Positions 34,686 through 44,779 of a DNA stretch of 64,000 bases are shown here, in pieces (position 1 is the first letter of the stretch; every line of letters begins with the position of its first letter). This DNA comes from Candidatus Binatia bacterium (GTDB lineage: Bacteria; Desulfobacterota; Binatia; HRBIN30), in the NCBI GenBank assembly GCA_937925685.1, contig CALAMI010000011.1, positions 62,001-126,000 on the forward strand. The letters run 5' to 3'. The notes under the pieces are model-generated. The model ran no database searches, was not told the DNA's origin, and saw only the letters and a list, made by a program, of their open reading frames with translations. The position numbers and the translations under genes were made by a program.

Positions 34686-37600
34686 TCAGGCTTTGACGAG
34701 TCTTACCGTCGAGTCGTAGAAGCTAACGCTTCCTCCGGTCACGTCTTGCAGGCACGTGTTTCGCAAGACAGGATCCACCCGCATGGCGGCGTTGGCGTGG
34801 ATCCCCTTGGCGCGCCGCCTGTCCTTTGGAACGACCTGACCATCGATGACGACATCGCTGGCCCCGTAAGCCCAGTGGCCATACCCTAAGCTGAACGCGA
34901 TTACCCCCGGTCGTAAGCCCTGCACGACTTTGATCCTGCCCAACAAGGGGATGCGATGGCCGTTACCAAGGTCCCAGAAACCCTCGGGATTGCTCGCGCT
35001 CAGAACCCGGACCGTGTCGCCATCGCGCAGCCCCAGACGATCTGCATCGCGCTTATTGATCAGAATGCCATTCTCCGGCTCGATCCCTAGCAGCCAATAG
35101 TTGGAGATCGTCCGCGATTTGGTCTGGTGGATCACTCGATACGTGACCAGATGGAGATCGAACTCGCTGTCTTCGAGAGGCCGACCCAGGACGTCCGTGG
35201 GCGCCGGCAAGTACACTGGGTACCCCGCGAAGTGGGCGCCGGTCATGCTGTTTTTCGTTTTGTAGGTTTTCTCTTGGTAGAGGTTGACGAGGGTGCCGTA
35301 GCGATTAGCCACGGTGCCATCGGCTCTGTAACATTCCTTATGGTCTTGGAAGCGCCCGCCGCGGTTGAGCACATAAACGACGCGGCGCCAGAACTTTGCA
35401 GTGGCGGCCCGTTGCCATGTGTCGGCATCGAAGACGCTGGCGGGCAGATGTCGTCTCGACTTCAAAAAGAGCTCCATTTCGCGGTCATCGGCTTCAGGCA
35501 CGGCATCGGAACCGTCGGCACGGTCGCCGTAGGCGACGTTCGCGACCATCTTGAGATAAAAGTCTTCAGGGCGCGTAAAATCTCCCGCATCGCCCAACCC
35601 TGCGGGGCCAAAGCCGGGAAGTCCGAGTTTCTCGGCAATCCCTAGCAGCAATGCTTCGAGCGAGAGTGGAACTTCCTTGCCAAAGACCCTGACGGTCTCG
35701 GGTACCGGCGCGATCACGGGCTGGCGCACCGGCTGAACTTTAGGTGCGATGTTGGGGTGGCTGCCGTGAAACTCCCAGCGCTCCAGGTACGTTAAATCGG
35801 GGAAAATATAGTCGGCGTACATGGAGGTCTCGCCAACGATGATGTCGCTGGCGACAATCAGCGGAATCTTCTTGGGATCCGCCAGGACTTCTATGTTCGT
35901 CTGGCCGGCGGGAAGGCTGTAGACGGGCGTTCCCATGTAAAGGAACAGTGCTTTGATGGGGTACGGGTAAGCATCTCCCGCCGATGGGATAACTTCTTGA
36001 TAAACGTCGCTCGACAGCGGGAACCACGGACGCTTCGCGGGGTAGTCCCCAAAGAGGGTCGTTTGTTCGTAGTGAACCCCGTGACGGATGATCGAAATCC
36101 CGAAGGCGGTGGTCTTCTTGGGATGCAGCTTCTTCAGCGGGAAGGGCTTGCCATCCCCGTCCCCAATCGCATCGTACTCCGTCTTCTTGATCAGCCCTCC
36201 GGCCCAGTCGAAATTGCCGATCAGGAGATTGAGCGCGTACCAGGCCAACACGTTGTAGAAGCCGTTGGTGTGTTGGCTGACGCCGCGATGGATGTCGGCA
36301 GCGGCCCGTTTCCCATGCGACGTAAATTGATGGGCAAGATCGATGATATCCCTCGTTTTGACGCCGCAGATTTGGGCCCACTCTTCGAGGGTGTGACTGC
36401 GAGCGGAATCGTACAGGACTTGGATGGCTGTCTTGACCGGTATGCCATTGACACTGTCGACAGTAGGAAAGAGTTCCCCCTCGACGGGGGCTTCCAGATC
36501 GTAAGGGTCGAAGTCTCTAGGTGCACCACCGTCGATGACGACGAAGCGGTCCTGCTCGCTCAAGCCAGCCTCGGAAGCCCGTAAGAACGTCGTCGGCTGG
36601 CCGTTCTCCAGCTTCACCAACCAGGTGGCGTTGCACCAAGTCGGCTCCCCATCGGCTGTGGCTGCGGCTCGGTTGGCGTTGCGGAGATATTTCGTGTCGT
36701 AGCGTCGGTTCTCGATGATCCAGCGGATCATGGCTAAGGCCAACGCAGCCTCGCTGCCGGGTTTGGCGGGCAACCATTTCCACGCTTTAGCTGCTGTCTT
36801 GCTCAGGCGGGGGTCGACGACCGCGATCTTAAGCCCGTTCTCGACGATGTTCTCTGTGATGTGCGGGGTGCGTACTGGTGGGCCATAATTGGCTTCAAAC
36901 GGCGACGCCCCAACGAAGATCAAGAACCTCGAATGTTCCGTATCGGCTTGCCAGTAGAACTTCTTCCCCCCGCTCCATTGCCCATCTTTGTACTGCTCGC
37001 TCATGGCCTTGCCGGTAAAGTAAAGCGATCCTTGGCACACAGTCGTGTGCCCATGGGTGTTCACCGAGCCAAAAGAATCTTCAACGAATCGGCGGATTAG
37101 ATGCTCGCGCCCTCCTTTCGCCCGCCCCCAGAGAAACACCACCTGGTTGTTTTTCGGCCCGAGATCGGGGTGATCGGGGTCGATGAGTGCATCGAGGTAC
37201 GTTTGGTATTTCTCTTGGAACCTGGTGACGGCAGCGCGCTTCTCTTCATTGGTCTTCTGTGTCCAAATCGCCTTGACGTCTTCGGCCATTGCTTGAGCAA
37301 TCGACGGGTCGCGCAACGCCCAAAGCTCTTTGAGCCCCGCTACGTGGCCCTCGCCAAAGAGATTTCCGCCTTCGACGATTTCCATAACCGCTTGCTCGAA
37401 GGGGACAGTAACCCACTGATTCTCGCCACGCTTGGTGCCGGGCTTGCGCTTTAAAACTTTGCGAAGGCGGTAGGGGTCGTACACAGTTTGCAGCCCGGAT
37501 TGGCCCTTGGGGCAGAGTGCACCTTCTACATTGGCAATGGAAAACATCGAGGTTTGGTACGGTAGGTGCGGGTGCATGGTCCACGGGCTCAAGGGATTGC

Positions 37601-37847
37601 CGTCGATCTTGACGGCAATGCCATCGAGGATCTTGACCTTGATGCCACAGCCGGTATTGCACTGCAGGCAGACAGAGTAAAGCTGGTTCTCTGGCTGGGC
37701 GAGAGCGTAAATCTCTTGCGGTGTGAGTTGTCCTTGCTCGGCACGCGCCAGCGTTTCGAAAACCTTAGGCAAGTGCGAAGCAAGCGCACCGCCGCAGCCA
37801 ACGAGTGCCGATGTCTTTAAAAAGTCGCGACGCGAAAGTGCCTTCAT
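34686..37847 (-). CDS. Molybdopterin oxidoreductase catalytic subunit, Psr/Phs/Ttr/Soe-like
   Basis: A 1053-residue DMSO-reductase-family enzyme. The twin-arginine signal SRRDFLKTSALVGCGG near the N-terminus sends the folded enzyme out. The Fe-S site is CLQCNTGCG (60, 63, 67) and Cys112 in ALCPKGQ; the spacing before the fourth Cys is longer than usual. Around GSVNTHGHTTVCQGS, Cys271 is the probable Mo ligand, as in polysulfide, thiosulfate, tetrathionate reductases and SoeA. Later motifs are FLIFVGASPFEANYGPP, PGSEAALALAMIRWI and SRTISNYWLLGIEPENG at the MGD site. Substrate is not decided. The start ATG overlaps the NrfD stop by 4 bases; AGGAGGG lies upstream. Confidence 0.9.
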   Translation of the reverse strand: MKALSRRDFLKTSALVGCGGALASHLPKVFETLARAEQGQLTPQEIYALAQPENQLYSVCLQCNTGCGIKVKILDGIAVKIDGNPLSPWTMHPHLPYQTSMFSIANVEGALCPKGQSGLQTVYDPYRLRKVLKRKPGTKRGENQWVTVPFEQAVMEIVEGGNLFGEGHVAGLKELWALRDPSIAQAMAEDVKAIWTQKTNEEKRAAVTRFQEKYQTYLDALIDPDHPDLGPKNNQVVFLWGRAKGGREHLIRRFVEDSFGSVNTHGHTTVCQGSLYFTGKAMSEQYKDGQWSGGKKFYWQADTEHSRFLIFVGASPFEANYGPPVRTPHITENIVENGLKIAVVDPRLSKTAAKAWKWLPAKPGSEAALALAMIRWIIENRRYDTKYLRNANRAAATADGEPTWCNATWLVKLENGQPTTFLRASEAGLSEQDRFVVIDGGAPRDFDPYDLEAPVEGELFPTVDSVNGIPVKTAIQVLYDSARSHTLEEWAQICGVKTRDIIDLAHQFTSHGKRAAADIHRGVSQHTNGFYNVLAWYALNLLIGNFDWAGGLIKKTEYDAIGDGDGKPFPLKKLHPKKTTAFGISIIRHGVHYEQTTLFGDYPAKRPWFPLSSDVYQEVIPSAGDAYPYPIKALFLYMGTPVYSLPAGQTNIEVLADPKKIPLIVASDIIVGETSMYADYIFPDLTYLERWEFHGSHPNIAPKVQPVRQPVIAPVPETVRVFGKEVPLSLEALLLGIAEKLGLPGFGPAGLGDAGDFTRPEDFYLKMVANVAYGDRADGSDAVPEADDREMELFLKSRRHLPASVFDADTWQRAATAKFWRRVVYVLNRGGRFQDHKECYRADGTVANRYGTLVNLYQEKTYKTKNSMTGAHFAGYPVYLPAPTDVLGRPLEDSEFDLHLVTYRVIHQTKSRTISNYWLLGIEPENGILINKRDADRLGLRDGDTVRVLSASNPEGFWDLGNGHRIPLLGRIKVVQGLRPGVIAFSLGYGHWAYGASDVVIDGQVVPKDRRRAKGIHANAAMRVDPVLRNTCLQDVTGGSVSFYDSTVRLVKA

Positions 37848-39112
37848 CGCCTTCCCTCCTCGGCTCCGCCCACGCTCATCACCGGCAGAAGCGTTTTGCC
37901 GAGATAGAACAGTGCAAACCCCAACGCGCATATGAAGAGCACTGCTTGCCATTCGAACAAACTCGGCACGTACTCGAAGACCAGTTTCTCATGATGATAC
38001 GCTTTTTCCAGCCCGCGCAATTGCGGTTCGATCAATCCCGGCACGACGATATTCAGCCGAACGGCCATGAACGTTACCGCAATCAAGCCGCCAGCGACCC
38101 CGAGCCAGAGGGGTTTGTTGCGCTGCGTCAGGAAGATCGCGATGGGAACGAGCGTGCCCAGCAGCACATGTAGAATCCAGAAGACCCACCAAAATGGACC
38201 GAAAAGGACTTTCTGCAAGAGTTCGAACTCCGGCCCAACTCCGTACCACATGGGGATAGAGAACTCCGCCCACTCCAGGATCAGATCGAAGAGCAGAATC
38301 AAGAAGACGATCATACTTAGGCGTTGTACGATAGCAGTGTATTTCGGATCGTTTTTGGGCCAGAAGAACGCGACGGCCGCGGTCATGAGCGCGCCGCCGG
38401 AAACGAGCGCCCCCGTCAAGAACAGGATCGGATAGAGGGGAGTATGCCAGTACGGGCGCGCTAAGACCGTTCCAAAGAGCGCGCCCACGCCGCCGGGAAA
38501 CGCAATCGCCAGCGGCACTCCCAGACTGCCTAACACCCGCAACGCGGTACGATCGAACTGCACAGCGCTTTGCGACAACGAGCGGCGCCCAAAGAGCAAG
38601 AGACGAGCAACGACGCGGCGCCAGCCATCGCGCGCACTCCAGCGGGCCAAGTCCGCCCGCAGCGCAAAGTACAGCTCCGCGAGAAGCAGCACAAAGTACG
38701 CCGTGTAGAGCCACACCATCCAGGCCATCAGCGATCTGAAGTTGGGGCGGGTGAAGACGTAGTAGAACCGTTCCATGTGCCCCAGATCGAGCCAGATTAA
38801 CAGTAGCGCCATGATCAGCGTGATCACGGCCACCAGTAGCGCCAGTTTGCCGATTTGCTCCAGTTCTTTGGAGCCAAAGACGTAGATGAGTGCAGAAAGC
38901 AAGAACGCCCCGGCCGACAGCCCGCTGAAATAATTGTAAGCTGCCACCCACAGTCCCCACACGACGTAGCTTCCGTAGTTGGCTAACTCATGACCGTGCA
39001 ACAACCGGAGTGCCACCCCCCATGCTCCCACGACGAACGCGATCAGCCAGAGAGCTCCAAGAAGTGTCGTGCGCATCGTACCAAGAGAGTTTCTGGGACT
39101 TGGCCTAGCCAT
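37844..39112 (-). CDS. NrfD/PsrC-type membrane subunit
   Basis: A 422-residue polytopic membrane protein with about ten hydrophobic segments, such as LLGALWLIAFVVGAWGVAL, LLVAVITLIMALLLIWLDLG, VFLILLFDLILEWAEF and AVLFICALGFALFYL. This is the NrfD family, the quinone-binding anchor of complex iron-sulfur molybdoenzymes. It passes electrons between menaquinol/ubiquinol and the Fe-S subunit. Second of three genes; it begins 11 bases after the Fe-S gene ends and its stop overlaps the catalytic gene. Confidence 0.92.
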   Translation of the reverse strand: MARPSPRNSLGTMRTTLLGALWLIAFVVGAWGVALRLLHGHELANYGSYVVWGLWVAAYNYFSGLSAGAFLLSALIYVFGSKELEQIGKLALLVAVITLIMALLLIWLDLGHMERFYYVFTRPNFRSLMAWMVWLYTAYFVLLLAELYFALRADLARWSARDGWRRVVARLLLFGRRSLSQSAVQFDRTALRVLGSLGVPLAIAFPGGVGALFGTVLARPYWHTPLYPILFLTGALVSGGALMTAAVAFFWPKNDPKYTAIVQRLSMIVFLILLFDLILEWAEFSIPMWYGVGPEFELLQKVLFGPFWWVFWILHVLLGTLVPIAIFLTQRNKPLWLGVAGGLIAVTFMAVRLNIVVPGLIEPQLRGLEKAYHHEKLVFEYVPSLFEWQAVLFICALGFALFYLGKTLLPVMSVGGAEEGRR

Positions 39113-39123
39113 GGGCGGAACCC

Positions 39124-40005
39124 TTAAACGAGGTAGTACACCTTAGGTTTCGTGCCGAGTTCCTCTTTCAGTCGCATGACGTTTGGCTTACTGATGAGCT
39201 CGGCTACAAGGCTTTCAGGGTCATTGGCATCGCCAAAGAACGTTGCTCGCCCGATGCAACTGGTGGTGCATGCGGGAAGCTCGCCTACCTCGAGTCGGTG
39301 TACGCAGAAGTGGCACTTGCGGGCGTTGCCGATTGGAGAGTTTCCACCCTCGCGCTTCCAGCGCCGGCCGTACTCGAAGCTGGGAGCTTCGTCGTAGGCA
39401 GCACGTTGAGGGGTGTGATCACTATGGTACAGCCCAAAGTCCGCCGTACGGGCGTTGTACGGGCACGCGGTGATGCAATAACGACACCCGATGCAGGCAT
39501 TGTAGTCCATCTCGATGACACCATCGGGACGCACCCAGGTTGCTTTCACCGGGCAGACGGGCACGCATGGGGGGTCGTCGCACTGCATACACGGCCTGGG
39601 GATGAAGCGCATGGAAACGTTGGGGAACTCGCCGAGTTCTTCTGTAATGACCGGGCGATAAACCACACCGGGCGGCAGCTTGTTCTCCGCGATGCAGGCA
39701 ATGGTGCAGGCATGGCAGCCCACGCACTTGCGCAGATCGATAACCATCACCCAGCGGCGCTGCTCTACCGGCTTCTGGAGCGCTCGCTGCAGCTCCCGCA
39801 TCATGCGGAGCAGCACGTCCTCGTTCGGCTGCGGCGGGGGCAATTCGGGTAAATCCAGCTTTTCCAACTCGGGGTCTTGGGCCTGGCCGCGCTGAGCCGA
39901 CAACAGCACCAGCGCGAGCCCCGAGAAGAACGCTCGCGCCAACCGCCAAAGTTCCTCGCGCATTCCTCCCACGGCACCAGAATTCTCTAGATTCCCGTTG
40001 CTCAC
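39124..40005 (-). CDS. 4Fe-4S electron-transfer subunit of the molybdoenzyme complex
   Basis: A 293-residue protein with four cysteine groups for four 4Fe-4S clusters: [35 protein letters not shown] and [20 protein letters not shown]. This is the PsrB/TtrB/NrfC-type wire between the membrane and catalytic subunits. Unusually it has an N-terminal hydrophobic segment, [20 protein letters not shown], followed by a Pro/acidic linker, which looks like a Sec signal of its own. GTG start at 40005 with GAGGAGG at a good distance. First gene of the operon, so transcription runs FeS-NrfD-catalytic. Confidence 0.92.
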   Translation of the reverse strand: MSNGNLENSGAVGGMREELWRLARAFFSGLALVLLSAQRGQAQDPELEKLDLPELPPPQPNEDVLLRMMRELQRALQKPVEQRRWVMVIDLRKCVGCHACTIACIAENKLPPGVVYRPVITEELGEFPNVSMRFIPRPCMQCDDPPCVPVCPVKATWVRPDGVIEMDYNACIGCRYCITACPYNARTADFGLYHSDHTPQRAAYDEAPSFEYGRRWKREGGNSPIGNARKCHFCVHRLEVGELPACTTSCIGRATFFGDANDPESLVAELISKPNVMRLKEELGTKPKVYYLV

Positions 40006-40442
40006 CGCTATCCTCCTCGAGACGAACCCGATACCTTGACCATGCTCATGTCGTGCCCACGTTGGACTGACCTGTATGCGATACTAAGCAAGTTAGTTGC
40101 CGATGCCAGTCACTGAAAAGTACCGAATTACGGTGGCTTTGGTTTCTTGGGTTTCGGAATCTCGAGCGGCTCCGATGCAACGACCTCTTCAACGGCTTCT
40201 ACCCACTTGAGCTGCGGCCTCGGCTGGCTCGCTCGGTGTGCACCGCGTTCAAGCTTGGTGTCGGGGCGACTACGGCGGCTCGCGAAAGCGGCGCGGTAAA
40301 TGCCATCGCGAAGCGCGAAAGACTGTTTAGGAACCCTAACGGACGAATAAAACGCAAACGGTACGCCCCTTGCAAAGCGCCCGTGTACGTGTGCTTGCAA
40401 CTATCCGAGTTCCTTGACCGCCATTTGTTTACCGACAAACGG
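40006..40442. other. Divergent intergenic region
   Basis: About 440 bases between the molybdoenzyme operon and the kinase gene. It must hold the promoter of the Fe-S subunit gene and probably that of the kinase. Open frames exist on both strands, including an upstream extension of the kinase, but without convincing content. I could not identify a clear promoter or operator. Confidence 0.4.
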
Positions 40443-42995
40443 ATGGAGGTACGGCAACGCTTGGGTGACCTCGTTGCCGAGCGCGTCCGCCTTGCAGCAC
40501 CGGTTGCAGCCGCTCTTTTCTTTTTGATCGGTGCGATCGGAGCGATTCAGCGACCGTGGTTGGAAGGCTGGTTTGCTCTCGCAGTCGGTGCAGCTCAGGC
40601 CACGGCGTTGCTCGTGGAGGCGATGCTCATGCGGCTTGCCGCGGTGCGTCGACATGCGTGTGCGGTGGCGTGCCTAATGGGGATCATTATTGTGGGGATG
40701 ATAGGCCTCGCTACCTGGTACTACCGAGACCCGGCTACCGGCGCGATACAGTTGGTCGGCCTTTTGTTCGTGGTCCCGGTGGTATTGCCGTGGGGTTTGC
40801 GCCTCCACTCGATATGGGCGCTGCTCACGGTGGGGGTGTTTTTGTTGTCGCTACAGAGTTCGGTCGGGGTTGTTTTGGGGATCCTAAGTCCCTGGGGTTA
40901 TGCCGCTTTCGGGGCGTTCCTCCTCTCTTTGTGGATTGCCCGTGAAGTTGAGCGCGTGCATCGGGAGGCCATCGTCCAGTCGCTCCAGCAGCAGCAGCTC
41001 AGTGCGCTTTACCGCGAGGTGGTGGAACATGCAGCCGAAGCCATTTGTCGGATCGACCTGAACGGGCGCATTCTGTTTGCCAATGCGGCTGCTGAAGCGC
41101 TGTTTGGAGTAACGGCAGGAGAGCTCTTGAGCCGGCCGTTTTTCGACTTCGTTGCCTTACATGCCAGAGACGAAGTTCGTCGATTTTACCAGGAACAATA
41201 CCGCCTGGGTTTGCCGACGACCTTCCGAGAAATTCCCATCGTTGACGGGAACGGGCGACAAAAGTGGATCAGCCAAACGGCGCGGCTTCAACCTAGCGGA
41301 GATCAGGTCGAGGGCTTTCAAATCGTTGCGCGGGATATCACCGACAGAGTGAGCATCGTGGAGCAGTTGCAACAGAGCGAAGCGCGGTTTCGCAGCACGT
41401 TCGAGCGCGCACCGATCGGTATCGCCCTGGTGTCCCCCAGTGGTCAATTTCTGCGGGTGAACGCCGCACTGTGCGCGATGCTGGGATACTCCAAGGAGGA
41501 GTTGCTTCGGCGAGATTTCCAATCGATTACGTACCCGGAGGATCTCGGGCAGGATCTCGCATTGTTTGCGGAGTGCCTAGAGGGAAAGCGCGACAGCTAC
41601 ATCCTAGAAAAACGCTACCTGTGCCGCGATGGCCAACTCGTGACTGCCAGACTTTTGGTGGGTTTGGTGCGAGATTCGTTTGGACTTCCGGTCCATTTCG
41701 TGTCGTTGATTGAAGACATTACCGAACGAAAGCGACTTGAGAAGGAGCTGCGAGTCGCAAAGAGTGTGGCGGAGAAGGCCACGGAAGCCAAGACGATGTT
41801 CCTTGCCCGCATGAGCCACGAGATTCGCACTCCTCTGAACGGAGTGCTCGGGACGTTGGAGCTATTACAGTGGACGGAGCTCACCCAAGAGCAGCGCTGT
41901 TACGTGGAAACCGCGGCGGCGTGCGGGCAAACCTTGCTCGCTTTATTGAACGATTTGCTCGACCTCTCACGCATCGAAACCGGTGCTGTGGAACTCCGTC
42001 CCGAACGGGTCAGTTCCCAAGCCCTGGTCGAGGAAGTCTGTCGGAGCTTTCATCCGCAAGTGCACGAAAAACAGCTCCGCTTCGAGCTGCACGTTGCCCC
42101 CGAGGTGCCACGGACGATCGAAGTCGACCCCACGGCTCTGCGCCAAATCTTGGTGAATTTTCTGTCTAATGCCATCAAGTTCACCGACAGAGGCTGTGTC
42201 CGTGTGGAACTGTTGTGGAAAGAAAAAGTGGGATGCGAGGAGCCGCAGTTACACCTTGCCGTTTACGACACCGGCCGTGGAATGGCTCCATCGGAACTGG
42301 AGTTGATTTTTTCAGAGTTTTCGCAAACCCAAGAAGGCCGTCGATCGGGAGGTGCAGGTCTCGGACTAGCCATCGCGCGCCACCTCGCAGAGGCCATGGG
42401 TGGGCGCGTTTGGGCGGAAAGCGAGCTGGGGCGCGGCAGTGTCTTTCACGCCCTGTTGCCTGCGCGGGTCGCGGATCGCGAAAGAGAAGCAATCCTGGAG
42501 AGTCCATCTGCGACCGCGCACGAGAATGCACGTGGCACCGAGGCGGGGTGGCGCGTTCTCGTTGTCGAGGATCACCCGGTGAACCAGTTACTCATTCGCC
42601 GCACGTTGGAAAAGGGAGGGCACGAGGTCGAGGTGGCGAACGATGGCGAGGAGGCGCTGGGATTGTTGGAAACGGCGGTCGAACGCTTCGATGTGCTGCT
42701 GGTCGACCTCGAAATGCCAAAGTTAGGAGGTGTGGAACTGACTCAACGGCTGCGGTCGGCGGAGGCAACCGGCAGGACCTATGTTAGGCAAGGAAAACGG
42801 CTGCCGATCGTGGTGTTGACGGCGCACGCGTGGACCGATGAACGCCGGCGTTGCCTCGAGGCTGGTGCGGACGCCTACTTGGCCAAACCCGTTCAGGCGG
42901 AAACCTTGTACCGAACCCTCGGAAGGGTCATCGCTTTGCACCGAGAGGTGCGCGCAGGAATGGAACCCCGCGAACGGGCTGCGATGCTCTGCTGA
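40443..42995 (+). CDS. Hybrid sensor histidine kinase with two PAS domains and receiver
   Basis: About 850 residues. The N-terminal part has some five transmembrane helices (LAAPVAAALFFLIGAIGAI to WGYAAFGAFLLSLWI). Two PAS domains follow: LYREVVEHAAEAICRIDLNG and RFRSTFERAPIGIALVSPSG. The HisKA motif MSHEIRTPLNGVLGTLELL has the phospho-acceptor His near residue 459; the ATPase core has LVNFLSNAIKF, DTGRGM and GGAGLGLAIARHLAEAMGG. The C-terminal receiver has VLVVEDHPVNQLLI with the phospho-Asp at about 755 in LLVDLEMPKLGG and KPVQA. Signal is unknown, and there is no adjacent output regulator. The start is uncertain; ATG at 40443 has no strong ribosome site, and an upstream frame continues to 40236. 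Confidence 0.92.
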   Translation: MEVRQRLGDLVAERVRLAAPVAAALFFLIGAIGAIQRPWLEGWFALAVGAAQATALLVEAMLMRLAAVRRHACAVACLMGIIIVGMIGLATWYYRDPATGAIQLVGLLFVVPVVLPWGLRLHSIWALLTVGVFLLSLQSSVGVVLGILSPWGYAAFGAFLLSLWIAREVERVHREAIVQSLQQQQLSALYREVVEHAAEAICRIDLNGRILFANAAAEALFGVTAGELLSRPFFDFVALHARDEVRRFYQEQYRLGLPTTFREIPIVDGNGRQKWISQTARLQPSGDQVEGFQIVARDITDRVSIVEQLQQSEARFRSTFERAPIGIALVSPSGQFLRVNAALCAMLGYSKEELLRRDFQSITYPEDLGQDLALFAECLEGKRDSYILEKRYLCRDGQLVTARLLVGLVRDSFGLPVHFVSLIEDITERKRLEKELRVAKSVAEKATEAKTMFLARMSHEIRTPLNGVLGTLELLQWTELTQEQRCYVETAAACGQTLLALLNDLLDLSRIETGAVELRPERVSSQALVEEVCRSFHPQVHEKQLRFELHVAPEVPRTIEVDPTALRQILVNFLSNAIKFTDRGCVRVELLWKEKVGCEEPQLHLAVYDTGRGMAPSELELIFSEFSQTQEGRRSGGAGLGLAIARHLAEAMGGRVWAESELGRGSVFHALLPARVADREREAILESPSATAHENARGTEAGWRVLVVEDHPVNQLLIRRTLEKGGHEVEVANDGEEALGLLETAVERFDVLLVDLEMPKLGGVELTQRLRSAEATGRTYVRQGKRLPIVVLTAHAWTDERRRCLEAGADAYLAKPVQAETLYRTLGRVIALHREVRAGMEPRERAAMLC

Positions 42996-43084
42996 GTTCT
43001 GACCGCACCGGTCCCAGCTCGCTCTGCGAAAAGCGAGGAAGTTTCCTTGCAAGACGACTGGGCTTGTGGCAGCCTCGCCTCGAG

Positions 43085-44779
43085 ATGGCGAGCGCAGAGA
43101 GCGCCTTGGTCGACCTGAGTGCGCGCACCCCCGGGCGGCCGCTGCGGATCGTATTGCTCGCGTTCTACAACTACGAATCGCATGCGCTGCGGATTTTTCA
43201 CCCGCTGTTGAAACAGCGGGGGCACGACGTGCACTCGATCTTTTTCAAGCATTACTTCACCTACGTGCCGCCCACTGCCGCAGAGGAGGACATGGTGGTC
43301 GACTTGATCACCCGCTTGCGGCCCGACCTGCTCGCTGTGAGCGTATGGTCCACGTACTACCGGTTAGCAGCGCGGATCACCCGACGGGTCAAAGCCGCCG
43401 TGAATCCGGTGGTGATTTGGGGTGGAATTCACGCGCAGGCTTGCAGTGAAGAGTGCTTGCAGCATGCCGACATCGTGTGTCGTGGCGAGGGCGAGTACGT
43501 TCTTGCGGAACTCACTGATCGATTGGGGCTGGGGCAGGACTTTACGAACTTAGCTGGCTGCTGGGTGCGCTGTGGGGAAAAGATTTGGCGAAATCCACCA
43601 CGGAAGCTCATGGCTGACCTCGATGTTCTTCCGCTCCCCGATCTGTCCCCAAACAACAAATACTACCTCGGGCACGGACGGTGGCGGGACGTGGCTCGCT
43701 GGGACCAAGCGGCGGTGAGCTACGACGTCATGACCGTGCGCGGCTGCCCGTTTCAATGCACGTTTTGTATTCACAACTTTACGCGGCCGGCCACGGAGGG
43801 GCTTGGCACGTACATCCGTCGCCGCAGTGTGGAGCACGTAATGGCCGAGCTGCGCATGGTCAAAGCCTTACGCCCACGACTGCGCGCCATCGCATCCAGC
43901 GACGATATCTTCGCTCCCCCGCGCCCCTGGCTCGAGGAGTTTTGTGCTCGGTACCGAAGAGAAATCGGGCTTCCCTTCGTGATCTTTTCCTTCCCCGGGA
44001 TGGTCGACGACCGCAAGGTTCGTCTCATGCGGGAAGCTGGGTTGTGGTGCACGACCATCGGGGTCCAGTCAGGGTCGGAGCGGATCCGGCGGGATTGCTA
44101 CGAGCGAGCAACTTCGGACGAAACCATCCTCAATGCATGTCGGATCTTCGCCCGCCACGGCGTCGTACGCAACCTCGATTTTATCCTGGATAACCCGTAC
44201 GAAACCGACGAGGATCGGCGCTCCACCATCGACTTGCTGTTGCGCCTGCCCAAGCCCTTTTACGCGAACTTTTTCTCGCTGACCTACTTTCCGGGAGTCG
44301 ATCTGACCGAGCGTGCCTTGCGCGACGGTTACATCACCCGCGACGATGTGGAGGATCGGGCGGAAAAGGGTTACCGCCTCTGGGGTGGAGCGCTCTTGCC
44401 CATACGCGCGCCCGACGACCTGTATTGGGACGTGCTCTACACCATGGCGGCGTATGGTTTTCCTCGCTGGCTAGTCTTGCTGCTTGAGAGAGGAACCTTG
44501 CTGCGCCGCCATGCGCGGCGCTTCGCTCGCGGGATGCGATGGGTGAGCGCGCTCGCGGGATGGAAGCGGCGGCAGGTGGATCGGTGGGTAGGGAGACCGA
44601 ACTTGCTCGAGCAGTATTTTCTTAACAGCAACCGAGAGGATGTTCCCGCAGAGCCCGTGGTGCATCCGAACTTCGGCTTGGCCCCGCTCGCTTTCTCCTC
44701 TCGGGCGGTGGCAGGAACATCGGCCGTCGGTGCGCGGAAGAGCACGACCGACCATCCTGCCGGCTCGGTTGTTCCGTAG
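43085..44779 (+). CDS. B12-binding domain radical SAM protein
   Basis: A 564-residue radical S-adenosylmethionine enzyme. The N-terminal ~150 residues form a cobalamin-binding Rossmann domain (PLRIVLLAFYNYESHALRIF, LKQRGHDVHSIFFK, LLAVSVWSTYYRLAARI), followed by GGIHAQACSEECL and GEGEYVLAELTDRLGL. The radical SAM motif is RGCPFQCTFCIHNF, with cysteines near 221, 225 and 228. YIRRRSVEHVMAELRMVK is a known block of the B12-radical SAM methyltransferase/BchE class. The reaction is unknown; class B radical SAM methylases of lipids or natural products are possible. The long N-terminal extension of the frame is ignored because it overlaps the kinase gene. Confidence 0.92.
   Translation: MASAESALVDLSARTPGRPLRIVLLAFYNYESHALRIFHPLLKQRGHDVHSIFFKHYFTYVPPTAAEEDMVVDLITRLRPDLLAVSVWSTYYRLAARITRRVKAAVNPVVIWGGIHAQACSEECLQHADIVCRGEGEYVLAELTDRLGLGQDFTNLAGCWVRCGEKIWRNPPRKLMADLDVLPLPDLSPNNKYYLGHGRWRDVARWDQAAVSYDVMTVRGCPFQCTFCIHNFTRPATEGLGTYIRRRSVEHVMAELRMVKALRPRLRAIASSDDIFAPPRPWLEEFCARYRREIGLPFVIFSFPGMVDDRKVRLMREAGLWCTTIGVQSGSERIRRDCYERATSDETILNACRIFARHGVVRNLDFILDNPYETDEDRRSTIDLLLRLPKPFYANFFSLTYFPGVDLTERALRDGYITRDDVEDRAEKGYRLWGGALLPIRAPDDLYWDVLYTMAAYGFPRWLVLLLERGTLLRRHARRFARGMRWVSALAGWKRRQVDRWVGRPNLLEQYFLNSNREDVPAEPVVHPNFGLAPLAFSSRAVAGTSAVGARKSTTDHPAGSVVP

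Noticed and set aside
40128-40400. Minus-strand frame between the Fe-S gene and kinase gene
   Set aside because: No known domain; the frame lies in a probable promoter region and overlaps an equally long frame on the other strand.
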